Below are positions 36,982-46,739 of a stretch of DNA of 64,000 nt, one piece after another. Every line of letters starts with the position of its first letter. The first letter of the stretch is position 1. The notes under the pieces are model-generated. The model had not been told where the DNA came from and did not search any database. It was given only the letters and a program-made list of their open reading frames with translations. The position numbers were made by a program, and so were the translations under genes. Source of the DNA: Mycolicibacterium crocinum (lineage in GTDB: Bacteria > Actinomycetota > Actinomycetes > Mycobacteriales > Mycobacteriaceae); the NCBI RefSeq assembly GCF_022370635.2, contig NZ_CP092362.2, positions 2,294,001-2,358,000 of the forward strand, written 5' to 3'.

Positions 36982-37539
36982 ATGATCGAAGAGGCGCTCT
37001 TCGACGCCGAAGAGAAGATGGAGAAGGCCGTCGCGGTGGCCCGCGACGACTTGGCGTCCATCCGAACCGGACGCGCCAACCCCGGCATGTTCGCGCGCGT
37101 CGTCGTCGACTACTACGGTTCACCGACGCCCATCACGCAGCTCTCGAGCGTCAACGTGCCCGAGGCGCGGATGGTCGTCATCAAGCCCTACGAGGCCTCG
37201 CAGCTCCGCGCCATCGAGGACGCGATCCGCAACTCGGATTTGGGTGTGAACCCCACCAACGACGGCAACATCATTCGGGTGTCGATCCCTCAGCTGACCG
37301 AGGAACGCCGCCGCGATCTGGTCAAGCAGGCCAAGTCCAAGGGTGAGGACGCCAAGGTGTCGGTGCGCAACGTGCGCCGCCGCGCCATGGAGGAACTGCA
37401 CCGCATCCGCAAGGACGGCGAGGCCGGCGAGGACGAGGTCGGTCGCGCGGAGAAGGACCTCGACAAGGCCACCGCCACCTACGTCGGTCAGATCGACGAG
37501 CTGGTCAAGCACAAGGAAGGCGAATTGCTGGAGGTGTAG
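36982..37539 (+). CDS. frr: Ribosome recycling factor
   Basis: The 185-residue protein splits post-termination ribosomes with EF-G. Diagnostic motifs are [34 protein letters not shown]-like [39 protein letters not shown] and [19 protein letters not shown], covering the long helical domain and the beta/alpha domain. RBS GAGGAG lies before the ATG. The gene is downstream of pyrH and 23 bases before cdsA. Confidence 0.97.
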   Translation: MIEEALFDAEEKMEKAVAVARDDLASIRTGRANPGMFARVVVDYYGSPTPITQLSSVNVPEARMVVIKPYEASQLRAIEDAIRNSDLGVNPTNDGNIIRVSIPQLTEERRRDLVKQAKSKGEDAKVSVRNVRRRAMEELHRIRKDGEAGEDEVGRAEKDLDKATATYVGQIDELVKHKEGELLEV

Positions 37540-37562
37540 CCACCTTTCAGCAACGCATCGAA

Positions 37563-38429
37563 GTGGCGGAAACCGATACCGGCGGCGCGGCCGCGCAGCC
37601 AGCGCCCAAGAGCTCGCGCGCCGGGCGTGATCTGCCCGCTGCGATCGCCGTCGGCGTCGTGCTCGGCGCGATGGCGATCGGCAGCCTGCTGTTCGCGCCG
37701 AAATGGTGGTTGCCGCTGCTGGCCATCGCGATCGCGATTGCCACCCACGAAGTGGTGCGCCGGCTTCGTGAACACGGTTATGCGATGCCCGTCGTCCCGC
37801 TGCTGCTCGGTGGCCAGGCGATGATTTGGCTGGCCTGGCCGTGGGGAGTGGCGGGGACACTCGGTGCCTACGGCGGCACGATTGTGGTGTCGATGGTGTG
37901 GCGCCTGGTCGGCCAGGGTCTGCGCGAGCAGCCGGTCAACTATCTGCGTGACATCGCCGCGACGGTGCTGCTGGCCACCTGGGTGCCGCTCTTCGCGAGC
38001 TTCACCTCGCTGTTGATCTTCCAGGACCACGGCGGAGTCCGGGTCTTCATCGTCATCGCCACCGTCGTCTTCGCCGACATTGGCGGCTACATCGCCGGCG
38101 TGCTGTTCGGTAAGCATCTGCTGGCCCCGGCGATCAGCCCCAAGAAATCGTGGGAGGGACTCGGCGGCTCACTGCTGTTCGGTATCACCGCGGCGGTGCT
38201 TTCCGTCACCTTCCTGCTGCACAAGCCGGCCTGGGTCGGCCTGCCGCTCGGGCTGATGCTGGTGATCACCGGCGTGCTCGGCGATCTGGTCGAGTCGCAG
38301 GTCAAACGCGACCTGGGCATCAAGGACATGGGGACGTTGCTGCCGGGCCACGGCGGAATCATGGACCGCATCGACGCGATGTTGCCGTCGGCGGTCGCCG
38401 GCTGGATCGTGCTGACGCTGCTGGTGTAG
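37563..38429 (+). CDS. cdsA: Phosphatidate cytidylyltransferase CdsA
   Basis: The 288-residue membrane enzyme makes CDP-diacylglycerol, the precursor of phosphatidylinositol and cardiolipin. About eight helices are visible. The CDP-alcohol signature occupies [12 protein letters not shown] and [18 protein letters not shown] followed by [12 protein letters not shown] charged, Ala/Pro-rich cytosolic tail covers residues 1-24. GTG 37563 is the start. It ends 26 bases before rlmN. Confidence 0.95.
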   Translation: MAETDTGGAAAQPAPKSSRAGRDLPAAIAVGVVLGAMAIGSLLFAPKWWLPLLAIAIAIATHEVVRRLREHGYAMPVVPLLLGGQAMIWLAWPWGVAGTLGAYGGTIVVSMVWRLVGQGLREQPVNYLRDIAATVLLATWVPLFASFTSLLIFQDHGGVRVFIVIATVVFADIGGYIAGVLFGKHLLAPAISPKKSWEGLGGSLLFGITAAVLSVTFLLHKPAWVGLPLGLMLVITGVLGDLVESQVKRDLGIKDMGTLLPGHGGIMDRIDAMLPSAVAGWIVLTLLV

Positions 38430-38455
38430 TCCGTCCGTCCGCGATACTGGACGTA

Positions 38456-39547
38456 ATGAAACAAGAGCTGGTCTTCGAGGCACCGCGGCGTGGGTTACCG
38501 CCGCGGCACTTCGGCGACCTCGATGCGGACGGCCGCGCGGCCGCGGTGGCCGAACTCGGTCTTCCGGCGTTTCGCGCCAAGCAGTTGGCGCAGCAGTACT
38601 ACGGGCGGCTGCTGGCCGATCCGCAGCAGATGACCGACCTGCCCGCCGCAGTCCGCGACGCATGCGCCGACGCACTCTTCCCGCAGCTGCTCTCGGTGGC
38701 CCGCGAGATCGAGTGCGACAAGGGGGAGACCCGAAAGACGTTGTGGCGCGCCCACGATGGCACCACGTTCGAGTCGGTGCTGATGCGCTACCCCAACCGC
38801 AACACCGTCTGTATCTCGTCGCAGGCCGGCTGCGGCATGGCGTGCCCGTTCTGCGCGACCGGCCAAGGCGGGCTGACCCGCAACCTGAGCACCGCCGAGA
38901 TCCTCGAGCAGGTGCGAGCGGCGGCGGTGACGCTGCGCGACGAGTTCGGCGATCGCCTGTCGAACATCGTGTTCATGGGCATGGGCGAGCCACTGGCCAA
39001 CTACAACCGGGTGCTGGCCGCGGTGCGGCGCATCACCGCCGCGGCGCCGGAGGGCTTCGGGATCTCGGCCCGGTCGGTGACGGTGTCGACCGTCGGGCTG
39101 GCGCCGGCCATCCGCAAACTCGCCGACGAACACCTCGGGGTGACGCTGGCGCTGTCGCTGCACACGCCCGACGACGAACTGCGCGACACCCTCGTGCCGG
39201 TGAACAACCGCTGGAAGGTCAGCGAAGTGTTGGACGCCGCGCGCTATTACGCCGACCAGACCGGCCGCCGGGTGTCGATCGAGTACGCGCTGATCCGCGA
39301 TGTGAATGACCAGCCGTGGCGGGCTGACCTACTGGGCAAGAAGTTGCATCAGGCGCTCGGCCCGCTGGCGCACGTGAATCTGATTCCGCTCAACCCGACA
39401 CCGGGCAGCGAATGGGATGCCAGCCCCAAGCCGGTGGAACGTGAGTTCGTCCGGCGGGTTCGTGCGCAGGGCGTGTCGTGCACGGTGCGTGATACCCGCG
39501 GGCGGGAGATCGCGGCGGCCTGCGGTCAGCTCGCCGCCAGCGGGTAG
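38456..39547 (+). CDS. rlmN: 23S rRNA/tRNA adenine-C2 methyltransferase RlmN
   Basis: The 363-residue radical-SAM enzyme methylates A2503 of 23S rRNA and A37 of some tRNAs. The cluster motif is [15 protein letters not shown] (CxxxCxxC, about residues 125-139), followed by [13 protein letters not shown]. The catalytic Cys in SCTVRDTRG is near the C-terminus. GATACT at 38443-38448 could be a minus-10 giving a start of transcription at the ATG 38456 (leaderless). It completes the pyrH-frr-cdsA-rlmN run. Confidence 0.95.
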   Translation: MKQELVFEAPRRGLPPRHFGDLDADGRAAAVAELGLPAFRAKQLAQQYYGRLLADPQQMTDLPAAVRDACADALFPQLLSVAREIECDKGETRKTLWRAHDGTTFESVLMRYPNRNTVCISSQAGCGMACPFCATGQGGLTRNLSTAEILEQVRAAAVTLRDEFGDRLSNIVFMGMGEPLANYNRVLAAVRRITAAAPEGFGISARSVTVSTVGLAPAIRKLADEHLGVTLALSLHTPDDELRDTLVPVNNRWKVSEVLDAARYYADQTGRRVSIEYALIRDVNDQPWRADLLGKKLHQALGPLAHVNLIPLNPTPGSEWDASPKPVEREFVRRVRAQGVSCTVRDTRGREIAAACGQLAASG

Positions 39548-39765
39548 TCGAAGGAGTCACCACGCTTGTAGCCCGCCTCTGAGCGACAACTGGTGTGCTG
39601 CGACTGGGTGGTTCACGAAGTTGAACTCACGCAGAAGAATTCCGAGTAACCCTCTGCGTAGCTTCAGTTTCGCGAGAGCCTGCGTTGCTGGGAGGCGGAC
39701 ACCGAACGTGCCTGCCCTAGACGCAGCTGAGCTGCGGTAAGGGGAAAGCCGGTGGCCTGAAGCGC
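39548..39765. other. Unassigned intergenic segment with possible RNA structure
   Basis: These 218 bases between the converging rlmN and DUF2631 genes hold no gene I can support. GC is about 52 percent at 39601-39660, well below neighbours. A two-part stem is visible: CTGCG (39598-39602) pairs with CGCAG (39630-39634) and, nested inside, GTTCA (39611-39615) pairs with TGAAC (39622-39626). A second hairpin GCAGC/GCTGC follows near 39721-39735. A minus-strand reading frame crosses the region but resembles no family. It may be a structured RNA, a terminator cluster or a mobile-element relic. Confidence 0.35.
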
Positions 39766-40020
39766 CTAGCGGATCCAGCCGCGGCGACGGCCCCACCAGT
39801 CGCGGACGGTCGCACCGAACACCAGGACCGCGAACACGATCAGCACGTAATCCTCGACGTGGCCGACGTGATTACCCTTCAGCATCGCCAGCAGGAACAG
39901 CGTGACGAAGATGCCGAGCGCGTGCCAGGTGCGCGGGTTGATCTTGCTCCAACCCCAGGCGGCCGAGGGTACGTCGGCCGGATCGACCTCTGTGTAGCGC
40001 TCCACCTCGGTGCTGACCAT
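39766..40020 (-). CDS. DUF2631 family membrane protein (Rv2876-type)
   Basis: The 84-residue protein has two membrane helices (about 34-48 and 57-72) separated by KGNHVGHVEDY. It has a conserved soluble head VERYTEVDPADVPSAAWGWSKINPRTWHALG and a basic tail GRRRGWIR. This matches the actinobacterial DUF2631 family and the position of Rv2876 near the MPT70/83 region. Function unknown. The ATG at 40020 is preceded by AGGAGCC on the minus strand. Confidence 0.85.
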   Translation of the reverse strand: MVSTEVERYTEVDPADVPSAAWGWSKINPRTWHALGIFVTLFLLAMLKGNHVGHVEDYVLIVFAVLVFGATVRDWWGRRRGWIR

Positions 40021-40081
40021 TGCGGCTCCTGTCTAGCGACGGCAACTGCCGGTAATTCTGGCACACGCCGTCAGCGCGGGC

Positions 40082-41425
40082 TCAGCCGATCTGGCCGTAG
40101 CGGCGCAACGCCTCGGCGCGCTCGGCGGCGTGGTCGACGATCGGCTCCGGGTAACCGGGCGGCGGGCCGCCTTTGAGTTTGTGGACGTCGTCGACATCGG
40201 CCAGCTCCGGCACCCAGCGCCGCACGTAGTCGCCGTTGGGGTCGAACTTCTGCCCCTGCGCGGTCGGGTTGAACACCCGGAAGTACGGCGCCGCGTCGGT
40301 GCCGGAGCCCGCACACCACTGCCAGCCGTGCTGATTGTTGGCCATGTCCCCGTCGACCAGCTGCTCGAGAAACCACTGTGCGCCCCACTGCCATGGCAGG
40401 TGCAGATCCTTGACCAGAAACGACGCCACGATCATCCGCACCCGGTTGTGCACGAAGCCCGAGTCGCGCAGCTGGCGCATCCCCGCGTCGACGATCGGAA
40501 ATCCGGTGCGACCCTCCTTCCAGGCTTCGAACGCCTTCTTGGCCTCCGGGCCAGTGTCGACCTCGATGGCGTCGAAGTTGCGGTTCCAGTTCCACCAGGC
40601 GCTGTCCGGCCACCGGTCGAGAACGGCGGCGTAGAAATCGCGGAACGCCAGCTCGCGCAGATACGTGGCCGGGCCCTGAGCGCGAAAGCTCAAATCGGCG
40701 GCCATCGTCCGCGGATGGATCGTGCCGAATTTCAAATGCGCCGACATACGGCTGGTGCCCGGCTTGTCCGGACGGTTGCGGTCCTCGGTGTAGTCGGCCA
40801 GGCCCGAGTCGACGAACTCCGCCCAGCCGGCCAGCGCCGCAGCTTCACCGGCTGCGAGATCCAGGTCGGCGCCCGGGTCGGGAGCCTCGACCCGCAGCTT
40901 CGACACCCACCCCGCAGGGTCGATCCAGCTCACCGTCGCCGACGCCGAGGGCGCGGGTTTGCGCCAGCCGACCTCACGCCACTTGGCGAGGAACGGAGTG
41001 AACACCTTGTACGGGGTTCCGTCGTCCTTGGTGACCCGGCCCGGGGCGACGAGGTACGGCGAACCGGTGGGCTGTAACGTCGCTCCGGCTTCGTCCAGGG
41101 CGGCCTTCACCGCCGCGTCGCGTCGCACTCCGAACGGGCTGAAGTCGGCCGAGACATGCACCTCGGTGGCATCGATCTGCTTGCACAACACTGGGATTCG
41201 TTCCTCGGGTCGCCCGCGGGTGATCAGCAGCCGGCCTTCGAGGGCGTCGGAGAGTGCGCGCAGGGAATCGCCGAGGAACTGCAGGCGTCGGGGGCCCGAC
41301 GACTTCTCCAGCCGCGGATCCAGTACGAAGCAGGCGAGGACCTCGTTCCCGTCGGCGGCGGCCTCCAGCAAGGGAGGCAGATCGTGCAGGCGCAGGTCGC
41401 GGCGGAACCACAGCAGTGTGGGCAT
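40082..41425 (-). CDS. Deoxyribodipyrimidine photolyase
   Basis: The 447-residue flavoprotein repairs UV-induced pyrimidine dimers with light. The N-terminal antenna domain starts MPTLLWFRRDLRLHDLPPLLEAA. The C-terminal FAD domain has TSRMSAHLKFGTIHPRTM, RELAFRDFYAAVL, the Trp-rich WNWNRNF and the FAD/DNA-binding TGFPIVDAGMRQLRDSGFVHNRVRMIVASFLVKDLHLPW. These are class I CPD photolyase motifs. I chose ATG 41425; 14 upstream in-frame residues do not match the family. It diverges from the APC permease gene by 34 bases. M. tuberculosis lacks a photolyase here. Confidence 0.93.
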   Translation of the reverse strand: MPTLLWFRRDLRLHDLPPLLEAAADGNEVLACFVLDPRLEKSSGPRRLQFLGDSLRALSDALEGRLLITRGRPEERIPVLCKQIDATEVHVSADFSPFGVRRDAAVKAALDEAGATLQPTGSPYLVAPGRVTKDDGTPYKVFTPFLAKWREVGWRKPAPSASATVSWIDPAGWVSKLRVEAPDPGADLDLAAGEAAALAGWAEFVDSGLADYTEDRNRPDKPGTSRMSAHLKFGTIHPRTMAADLSFRAQGPATYLRELAFRDFYAAVLDRWPDSAWWNWNRNFDAIEVDTGPEAKKAFEAWKEGRTGFPIVDAGMRQLRDSGFVHNRVRMIVASFLVKDLHLPWQWGAQWFLEQLVDGDMANNQHGWQWCAGSGTDAAPYFRVFNPTAQGQKFDPNGDYVRRWVPELADVDDVHKLKGGPPPGYPEPIVDHAAERAEALRRYGQIG

Positions 41426-41459
41426 GTTTCTATGCTGCCGTCTCCGGGAATGGGGAAGC

Positions 41460-42788
41460 GTGACCACTGAGCATCATCACGGCTTGCAGAAGACCCTGAA
41501 GCTGCACTCGGTCGTGCTCTTCGGTCTGGCCTACATGGCGCCAATCATCGTTCTGGGCATCTTCGGCGTGATCGCCGAGAAGTCCAACGGCGCCAGCGCC
41601 GGTTCCTACCTGCTGGCGACCGTGGCGATGTTGTTCACCGCCCTGAGCTACGGGTTGATGGCCAAGCATTATCCCGTCTCGGGCTCGGCCTACACCTACG
41701 TCCGCAAGTCGCTCGACGCCCGGCTGGGATTCGTTGTCGGCTGGGCGATCTTGTTGGACTACCTGTTCCTGCCGCTGGTGATCTGGCTCATCGGCGGGGC
41801 GTATCTGTCCGGTGAGTTCCCCGGGGTGCCGTTCTGGGTGTGGATCGTCGCGTTCATCATCATCACCTCGACGCTCAACATCGTCGGGCTCAAGGTCGCC
41901 GACCGCACCAACTTCGTGTTGATGACCTTCCAACTGCTCATCCTCGCCATCTTCGTCGCGCTTTCGATCGCGCATCTGGTCTCCCACTCTGAAACATTGG
42001 TCTCCACAACACCTTTCACGGGCGCGGGCGGCTTCGCCGCGATCGCGGCCGGTGCCGCCGTCTCCGCGTACTCGTTCCTGGGTTTCGACGCGGTGAGCAC
42101 GTTGACCGAGGAGACCTACGACGCGGAGAAGACGATCCCGCGGGCGATCGTGTTGGTCGCGTTGATCGGCGGTGCGATCTTCGTGGTCGTCTCGTACTTC
42201 GTCACGCTGGTGTCCCCGGGCGGCACGTTCGACAACGTCGACTCGCTGGCCGAAGACATCGCCAAGAACATCGGCGGCAGCCTGTTCGGTGCGGTGTTCC
42301 TGGCGGCGCTCATCCTCGGCCAGTTCACCTCCGGGCTCGCGGCGCAGGCCGCGGTGTCGCGGCTGCTCTATGCGATGGGTCGTGACGGTGTGCTGCCCCG
42401 ACGGGTGTTCGCGATGATCCTCGAGCGGTTCCACACCCCGGCGGCCAACATCGTGCTCGTCGGCATCATCGGGCTGGCCGCGATCTTCCTCGACGTGGCC
42501 ACCTCGACGTCATTCATCAACTTCGGCGCGTTCACCGCGTTCGCTCTGGTGAACGTCGCCGTCATCGGTTACTTCGTCCGCCACCGCTCTGACCGCCTCA
42601 ACCCGTGGCGCTACGTCCTGCTGCCGGCCGCGGGAGTCATCATCGACGTCTACCTGCTGACCCAACTCGACGAGAAGGCCCTCATCCTGGGCCTGAGCTG
42701 GCTGGGCATCGGCATCGTCTACCTGCTGGTGCTCACCCGGGGACTGACCCGCACGCCGCCGGAGCTGTCGATCGACGACGCCGGCTGA
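41460..42788 (+). CDS. APC-superfamily permease, PotE/YfnA-like
   Basis: The 442-residue transporter has twelve predicted helices. Helix 1 has KLHSVVLFGLAYMAPIIVLGIFGVIAE and helix 6 has SAYSFLGFDAVSTLTEETYDAEKTIPRAI, the hallmark of amino-acid/polyamine APC carriers. GTG 41460 (MTTEHHHGLQKTLKLHS) is preferred over much longer in-frame openings that are photolyase shadows. The His run at the N-terminus is unusual. Substrate unknown; no catabolic gene is adjacent. Confidence 0.88.
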   Translation: MTTEHHHGLQKTLKLHSVVLFGLAYMAPIIVLGIFGVIAEKSNGASAGSYLLATVAMLFTALSYGLMAKHYPVSGSAYTYVRKSLDARLGFVVGWAILLDYLFLPLVIWLIGGAYLSGEFPGVPFWVWIVAFIIITSTLNIVGLKVADRTNFVLMTFQLLILAIFVALSIAHLVSHSETLVSTTPFTGAGGFAAIAAGAAVSAYSFLGFDAVSTLTEETYDAEKTIPRAIVLVALIGGAIFVVVSYFVTLVSPGGTFDNVDSLAEDIAKNIGGSLFGAVFLAALILGQFTSGLAAQAAVSRLLYAMGRDGVLPRRVFAMILERFHTPAANIVLVGIIGLAAIFLDVATSTSFINFGAFTAFALVNVAVIGYFVRHRSDRLNPWRYVLLPAAGVIIDVYLLTQLDEKALILGLSWLGIGIVYLLVLTRGLTRTPPELSIDDAG

Positions 42789-42806
42789 CGTGCGGGTCCC
42801 GCCGGA

Positions 42807-43409
42807 TTACTGCGCCGGCGGCATCAGCACCGTGTCGATCAGGTACACCGTCGCGTTGGCGGTGCGCACTCCACCGCACACCACGTTGGCCCCGTTGACC
42901 TGAAGGTGATCGCCCGAACCGGTGACGGTCAGCTCCTGGCCCTGGACCGTCGTGTGGGTGCCCACCACCTGGTTCGGCGACGCCTGGCCGGGAACTACGT
43001 GGTAGGTCAGGATCGAGGTCAGCAAGTCCTTATTGGTCTTGAGCGCATCGATGGTGGCCGGATCGATCTTCGCGAAGGCGTCGTCCGTCGGCGCGAAGAC
43101 GGTGAACTGGCCGCCGTTGAGGGTGTCGACGAGGTTCACCTCCGGGTTCAGCTTGCCGGACAACGCCGCCGTCAGGGTGGTCAGCATCGGATTGTTGGAG
43201 GCCGCAACGACTACCGGTGCCATGGACATGCCGCTGATTGAACCGGGGCCGGTGGGAACCTGCTGGGCATACGCCGCGCAACCCGGCCCGACCGGACCGC
43301 TGTGATTGTCGGCGACGGCGACGGGGCTCAGCGCCACCGACAGGCCGAAAGCCGTGGCCGCGGTGAGACCGGCCAGCGAGCCCGCCTTCTTGGACATCTT
43401 CATCGACAT
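42807..43409 (-). CDS. Secreted fasciclin-domain protein, MPT70-like
   Basis: The 200-residue precursor has a signal peptide (residues 1-33, ending AVA) without a lipobox. One FAS1 domain follows, with [58 protein letters not shown] and [14 protein letters not shown]. Cys44 in GPGC and a Cys in NVVCGG form the expected disulfide. It matches MPT70, an abundant antigen and possible adhesin. It is downstream of and closely related to the MPT83-like lipoprotein gene. A CCGAAT minus-10 (43464-43459) precedes it but with a weak minus-35. Confidence 0.88.
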   Translation of the reverse strand: MSMKMSKKAGSLAGLTAATAFGLSVALSPVAVADNHSGPVGPGCAAYAQQVPTGPGSISGMSMAPVVVAASNNPMLTTLTAALSGKLNPEVNLVDTLNGGQFTVFAPTDDAFAKIDPATIDALKTNKDLLTSILTYHVVPGQASPNQVVGTHTTVQGQELTVTGSGDHLQVNGANVVCGGVRTANATVYLIDTVLMPPAQ

Positions 43410-43497
43410 TCGATCATTCCTTTCGTCATGCGTTGCGCTGGAAGAGGTTCAGCGCACCATTCGGGATTTGTTGTGGTCGTCGCGTGAATCGGCTGGA

Positions 43498-44160
43498 TCA
43501 CTGGGCAGGGGGCATCAACACCGTGTCGATGAGGTAGACGGTCGCGTTCGCGGTCTGAACACCGCCGCAGACGACCTTCGCGTCGTTGACCTTCAGGTCG
43601 TTACCCGACCCGGTCACGGTGACGGTCGCACCCTGGACGGTCTTGTGCTCTCCCACGACCTGAGCGGGACTCGCCTGCGCCGGAACCACGTGGTAGGTCA
43701 GGATCGAGGTCAGCAGGTTCGAATCGGTCTTGAGCTTCTCGATGGTGGCGGGATCGATCTTGGCGAACGCGTCGTCGGTGGGAGCGAAGACCGTGAACTG
43801 GCCGCTGTCGAGAGTCTGGACCAGGTTGACATTCGGGTTGAGCTTGCCCGTCAGCGCCGACGTCAAGGTCTTCAGCAGCGGGTTGTTGCTCGCCGCCACC
43901 GTCACCGGGTCCTTCGACATGCCGGCGACCGAACCGGGTCCCGTTGGCACCTGCTCGGCGTAGCTCGCGCAGCCGGGGCCGACCAGCGAGCCGGCCGGTG
44001 CCGCTGCCGCCGACGTGGTCGTGGTGGTGCTGGTGGTGGCCGCCGCGCTGGTGGTCGACGACGACTCGGCCGTTGTACTGCTGGTGGACGAGCAGCCGGC
44101 GAAGAGTACGGCGGCCGCCGTCAGCCCGGCGGCGCTCAGTACGGTGCGGTGAAATGCCAT
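43498..44160 (-). CDS. Fasciclin-domain lipoprotein, MPT83-like
   Basis: The 220-residue precursor has a signal peptide ending in the lipobox FAGC. A Ser/Thr/Ala linker of about 40 residues follows, rich enough in Thr to be O-mannosylated. A FAS1 domain nearly identical in layout to the downstream MPT70-like protein completes it. ATG 44160 has AAGGGAG six bases upstream; the longer in-frame opening at 44217 is not supported. A SigK-like promoter lies at 44228-44254. In M. tuberculosis dipZ separates mpt70 and mpt83; here only 88 bases do. Confidence 0.9.
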   Translation of the reverse strand: MAFHRTVLSAAGLTAAAVLFAGCSSTSSTTAESSSTTSAAATTSTTTTTSAAAAPAGSLVGPGCASYAEQVPTGPGSVAGMSKDPVTVAASNNPLLKTLTSALTGKLNPNVNLVQTLDSGQFTVFAPTDDAFAKIDPATIEKLKTDSNLLTSILTYHVVPAQASPAQVVGEHKTVQGATVTVTGSGNDLKVNDAKVVCGGVQTANATVYLIDTVLMPPAQ

Positions 44161-44227
44161 AGGTGACTCCCTTGTCGTGTGGATCTGTTCCGGTTGGTCC
44201 CCGACCGGTTTTGGCAACGCACAGGCA

Positions 44228-44254
44228 ATTCGGAAGCCCCCACGCCGAGGATCG
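44228..44254 (-). promoter_or_regulatory. SigK-like promoter of the MPT83-like gene
   Basis: On the minus strand CGATCC (44254-44249) is followed after 15 bases by CCGAAT (44233-44228). The SigK consensus as I recall it is CCATCC-N15/16-CCGAAT, so only one base differs. The predicted start near 44221 leaves a leader of about 60 nt before the ATG at 44160. In M. tuberculosis mpt83 and mpt70 are classic SigK targets. Confidence 0.68.
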
Positions 44255-44336
44255 GTCGGGACGGGTCCGTGTCACACATGTGTCACATCCGTCTCCTTGC
44301 TTCAAAGCACCCAGCCACACGCGGCACAATTGATGG

Positions 44337-45503
44337 GTGAGCCCCGCCAACCGTCTCCGGGTCCTGATCCTGGGCAGTACCGGTTCCATCGGAACCCAGG
44401 CGCTGGAGGTCATCGCCGAGAACCCGGACCGCTTTGACGTCGTCGGTCTGGCCGCCGGCGGCGGGAACCCGGACCTGCTGGCCCGGCAGCGTGCCGAGAC
44501 CGGCGTGACCAACGTCGCCGTCGCCGACCCAGCCGCGGCCGAGAAAGTCGGGGACGTCGCGTACAGCGGACCCGACGCGGTGACCCGGCTGGTGCAGGAA
44601 ACCGAGGCCGACGTCGTGCTCAACGCCCTGGTCGGGGCGCTGGGACTGGAGCCCACCCTGGCCGCGCTGGCCACCGGCGCACGGTTGGCGCTGGCGAATA
44701 AGGAATCCCTGGTCGCCGGCGGACCGCTGGTCGTCAAGGCAGCGCAGCCCGGCCAGATCGTGCCCGTCGACTCCGAACATTCGGCACTGGCCCAGTGCCT
44801 GCGCTCCGGCACCGCCGGCGAGGTCGCCAAGCTGGTGCTGACCGCGTCGGGCGGTCCGTTCCGCGGCTGGTCGGCCGCACAACTCGAGCCCGTCACACCC
44901 GAGCAGGCCGGCGCCCACCCCACCTGGAACATGGGTCCGATGAACACGCTGAACTCGGCGTCGCTGGTCAACAAGGGTCTCGAGCTGATCGAGACGCACC
45001 TGCTGTTCGGCGTGCCCTACGAGCGCATCGAGGTCGTGGTGCATCCGCAGTCGATCGTGCACTCGATGGTGACGTTCACCGACGGCTCGACGATCGCCCA
45101 GGCCAGCCCGCCGGACATGAAGCTCCCGATCTCGCTGGCGCTGGGCTGGCCGGACAGGGTGCCGAATGCGGCCGCGGCCTGCGACTTCACCACGGCGTCG
45201 ACGTGGGAGTTCGAGCCTCTCGACGCCTCGGTGTTCCCGGCCGTCGACCTGGCCCGGCACGCCGGAGAAACCGGTGGCTGCCTGACCGCGGTCTACAACG
45301 CCGCCAATGAAGAGGCCGCCGCGGCCTTCCTCGACGGCCAGATCACCTTCCCGGCCATCGTGCGAACAATCGCCGACGTGCTGCACGCTGCGGACCAGTG
45401 GGTCGCCGAACCAGCTACCGTGGAGGAAGTACTTGACGCGCAGCGCTGGGCTCGGCAACGGGCTCGCGAGGCCGTCACACAGGAGGTCGCTTCAATCCGA
45501 TGA
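44337..45503 (+). CDS. dxr: 1-deoxy-D-xylulose 5-phosphate reductoisomerase
   Basis: The 388-residue enzyme converts DXP to MEP, the second step of the non-mevalonate isoprenoid pathway. NADPH-binding [20 protein letters not shown] opens the protein. Active-site segments are [60 protein letters not shown] and the C-terminal [12 protein letters not shown]. The GTG start at 44337 is preceded by ACAATT (44326-44331), which would make a leaderless start likely. Its stop overlaps the rip1 ATG. ispG, a later enzyme of the same pathway, is two genes downstream. Confidence 0.95.
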   Translation: MSPANRLRVLILGSTGSIGTQALEVIAENPDRFDVVGLAAGGGNPDLLARQRAETGVTNVAVADPAAAEKVGDVAYSGPDAVTRLVQETEADVVLNALVGALGLEPTLAALATGARLALANKESLVAGGPLVVKAAQPGQIVPVDSEHSALAQCLRSGTAGEVAKLVLTASGGPFRGWSAAQLEPVTPEQAGAHPTWNMGPMNTLNSASLVNKGLELIETHLLFGVPYERIEVVVHPQSIVHSMVTFTDGSTIAQASPPDMKLPISLALGWPDRVPNAAAACDFTTASTWEFEPLDASVFPAVDLARHAGETGGCLTAVYNAANEEAAAAFLDGQITFPAIVRTIADVLHAADQWVAEPATVEEVLDAQRWARQRAREAVTQEVASIR

Positions 45504-46729
45504 TGTTCGTTATCGGCATCGCGCTGTTCGCACTGTGCATCCTCATCTCGGTGGCGCTGCACGAGTGCGGCCACATGTGGGTGGCGCGCGCCACCGGAAT
45601 GAAGGTGCGCCGCTACTTCGTGGGCTTCGGACCGACCCTGTGGTCGACGCACCGGCCCAACAAGCTCGGGTCCACCGAGTACGGCGTCAAGGCCGTCCCG
45701 CTCGGAGGCTTCTGCGATATCGCCGGCATGACGTCGGTGGAGGAACTCAAGCCAGAAGAGCGCCCCTACGCGATGTTCCGGCAGGACACCTGGAAGCGGG
45801 TCGCGGTGCTGTTCGCTGGGCCGGCGATGAACTTCATCATCGGTCTGGTGCTGATCTACGGGATCGCCGTCGTCTGGGGCCTGCCGAATCTCCATCAGCC
45901 CACGAACGCGATGGTTGGCGAAACCGCTTGTGTCGCACCGCAAGTGAGCAAAGACAAGGCGGGAGACTGCACCGGGCCAGGGCCGGCGGCACTGGCGGGA
46001 ATCAAGAAGGGCGACGTCATCACGAAGGTCGGCGACGCCCGGGTCGGCACCTTCGACGAGCTCGTCGCCGCGGTGCGCAAGGTGAACGGCCCCACAGTGT
46101 TCACCGTCGACCGTGTCGAGAACGGGCAGTCCCGCGAGTTCACCACCACCGTCGACGTCACCGCGACGCAGCGGTGGACCTCCAAAGATGCGACCGCGCC
46201 GACCACCGTCGGCGCCATCGGCGTCGCGCCGGAAGTTTTTGCGCCCACGCAATACAACCCGCTGTCGGCGGTACCCGCCACGTTCGCGTTCACCGGTGAC
46301 CTGGCCGTCGAACTCGGCAAGTCGCTGGCCAAGATCCCGACCAAGGTCGGCGCGCTGGTGCACTCCATCGGCGGCGGCGAGCGTGACCCCGAGACCCCGA
46401 TCAGCGTCGTGGGCGCCAGCATCATCGGCGGCGACACCGTCGATCACGGGCTGTGGGTGGCGTTCTGGTTCTTCCTGGCCCAGCTGAACTTTGTGCTCGG
46501 CGCGATCAACCTGGTTCCGCTGCTGCCGTTCGACGGCGGCCACATCGCGATCGCGGTCTTCGAGAAGATCCGCAATCTCGTCCGATCGGCGCGCGGCAAA
46601 GTCGCCGCGGCGCCGGTCAACTACCTGAAGCTGATGCCCGCCACCTACGTGATCCTCGTCGTGGTGGTCGGCTACATGCTGTTGACCGTCACCGCCGACC
46701 TGGTCAACCCGATCCGACTGTTCCAGTAG
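45500..46729 (+). CDS. rip1: Site-2 intramembrane protease Rip1
   Basis: The 409-residue zinc protease has HECGH at residues 21-25 in helix 1, a PDZ domain (about 140-230, with [23 protein letters not shown]) and the metal-binding Asp in [12 protein letters not shown] of a late helix. In M. tuberculosis Rip1 cleaves anti-sigma factors RskA, RslA and RsmA and so releases SigK, SigL and SigM. The ATG overlaps the dxr stop (ATGA, 45500-45503); a second ATG follows at 45503. The MPT83/MPT70 genes, SigK targets, lie divergently just beyond dxr. Confidence 0.94.
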   Translation: MMFVIGIALFALCILISVALHECGHMWVARATGMKVRRYFVGFGPTLWSTHRPNKLGSTEYGVKAVPLGGFCDIAGMTSVEELKPEERPYAMFRQDTWKRVAVLFAGPAMNFIIGLVLIYGIAVVWGLPNLHQPTNAMVGETACVAPQVSKDKAGDCTGPGPAALAGIKKGDVITKVGDARVGTFDELVAAVRKVNGPTVFTVDRVENGQSREFTTTVDVTATQRWTSKDATAPTTVGAIGVAPEVFAPTQYNPLSAVPATFAFTGDLAVELGKSLAKIPTKVGALVHSIGGGERDPETPISVVGASIIGGDTVDHGLWVAFWFFLAQLNFVLGAINLVPLLPFDGGHIAIAVFEKIRNLVRSARGKVAAAPVNYLKLMPATYVILVVVVGYMLLTVTADLVNPIRLFQ

Positions 46730-46739
46730 GAGAACCCAC

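Noticed and set aside
39557..39796. 79-residue minus-strand ORF
   Set aside because: It overlaps DUF2631 in another frame, has no RBS and resembles no family.
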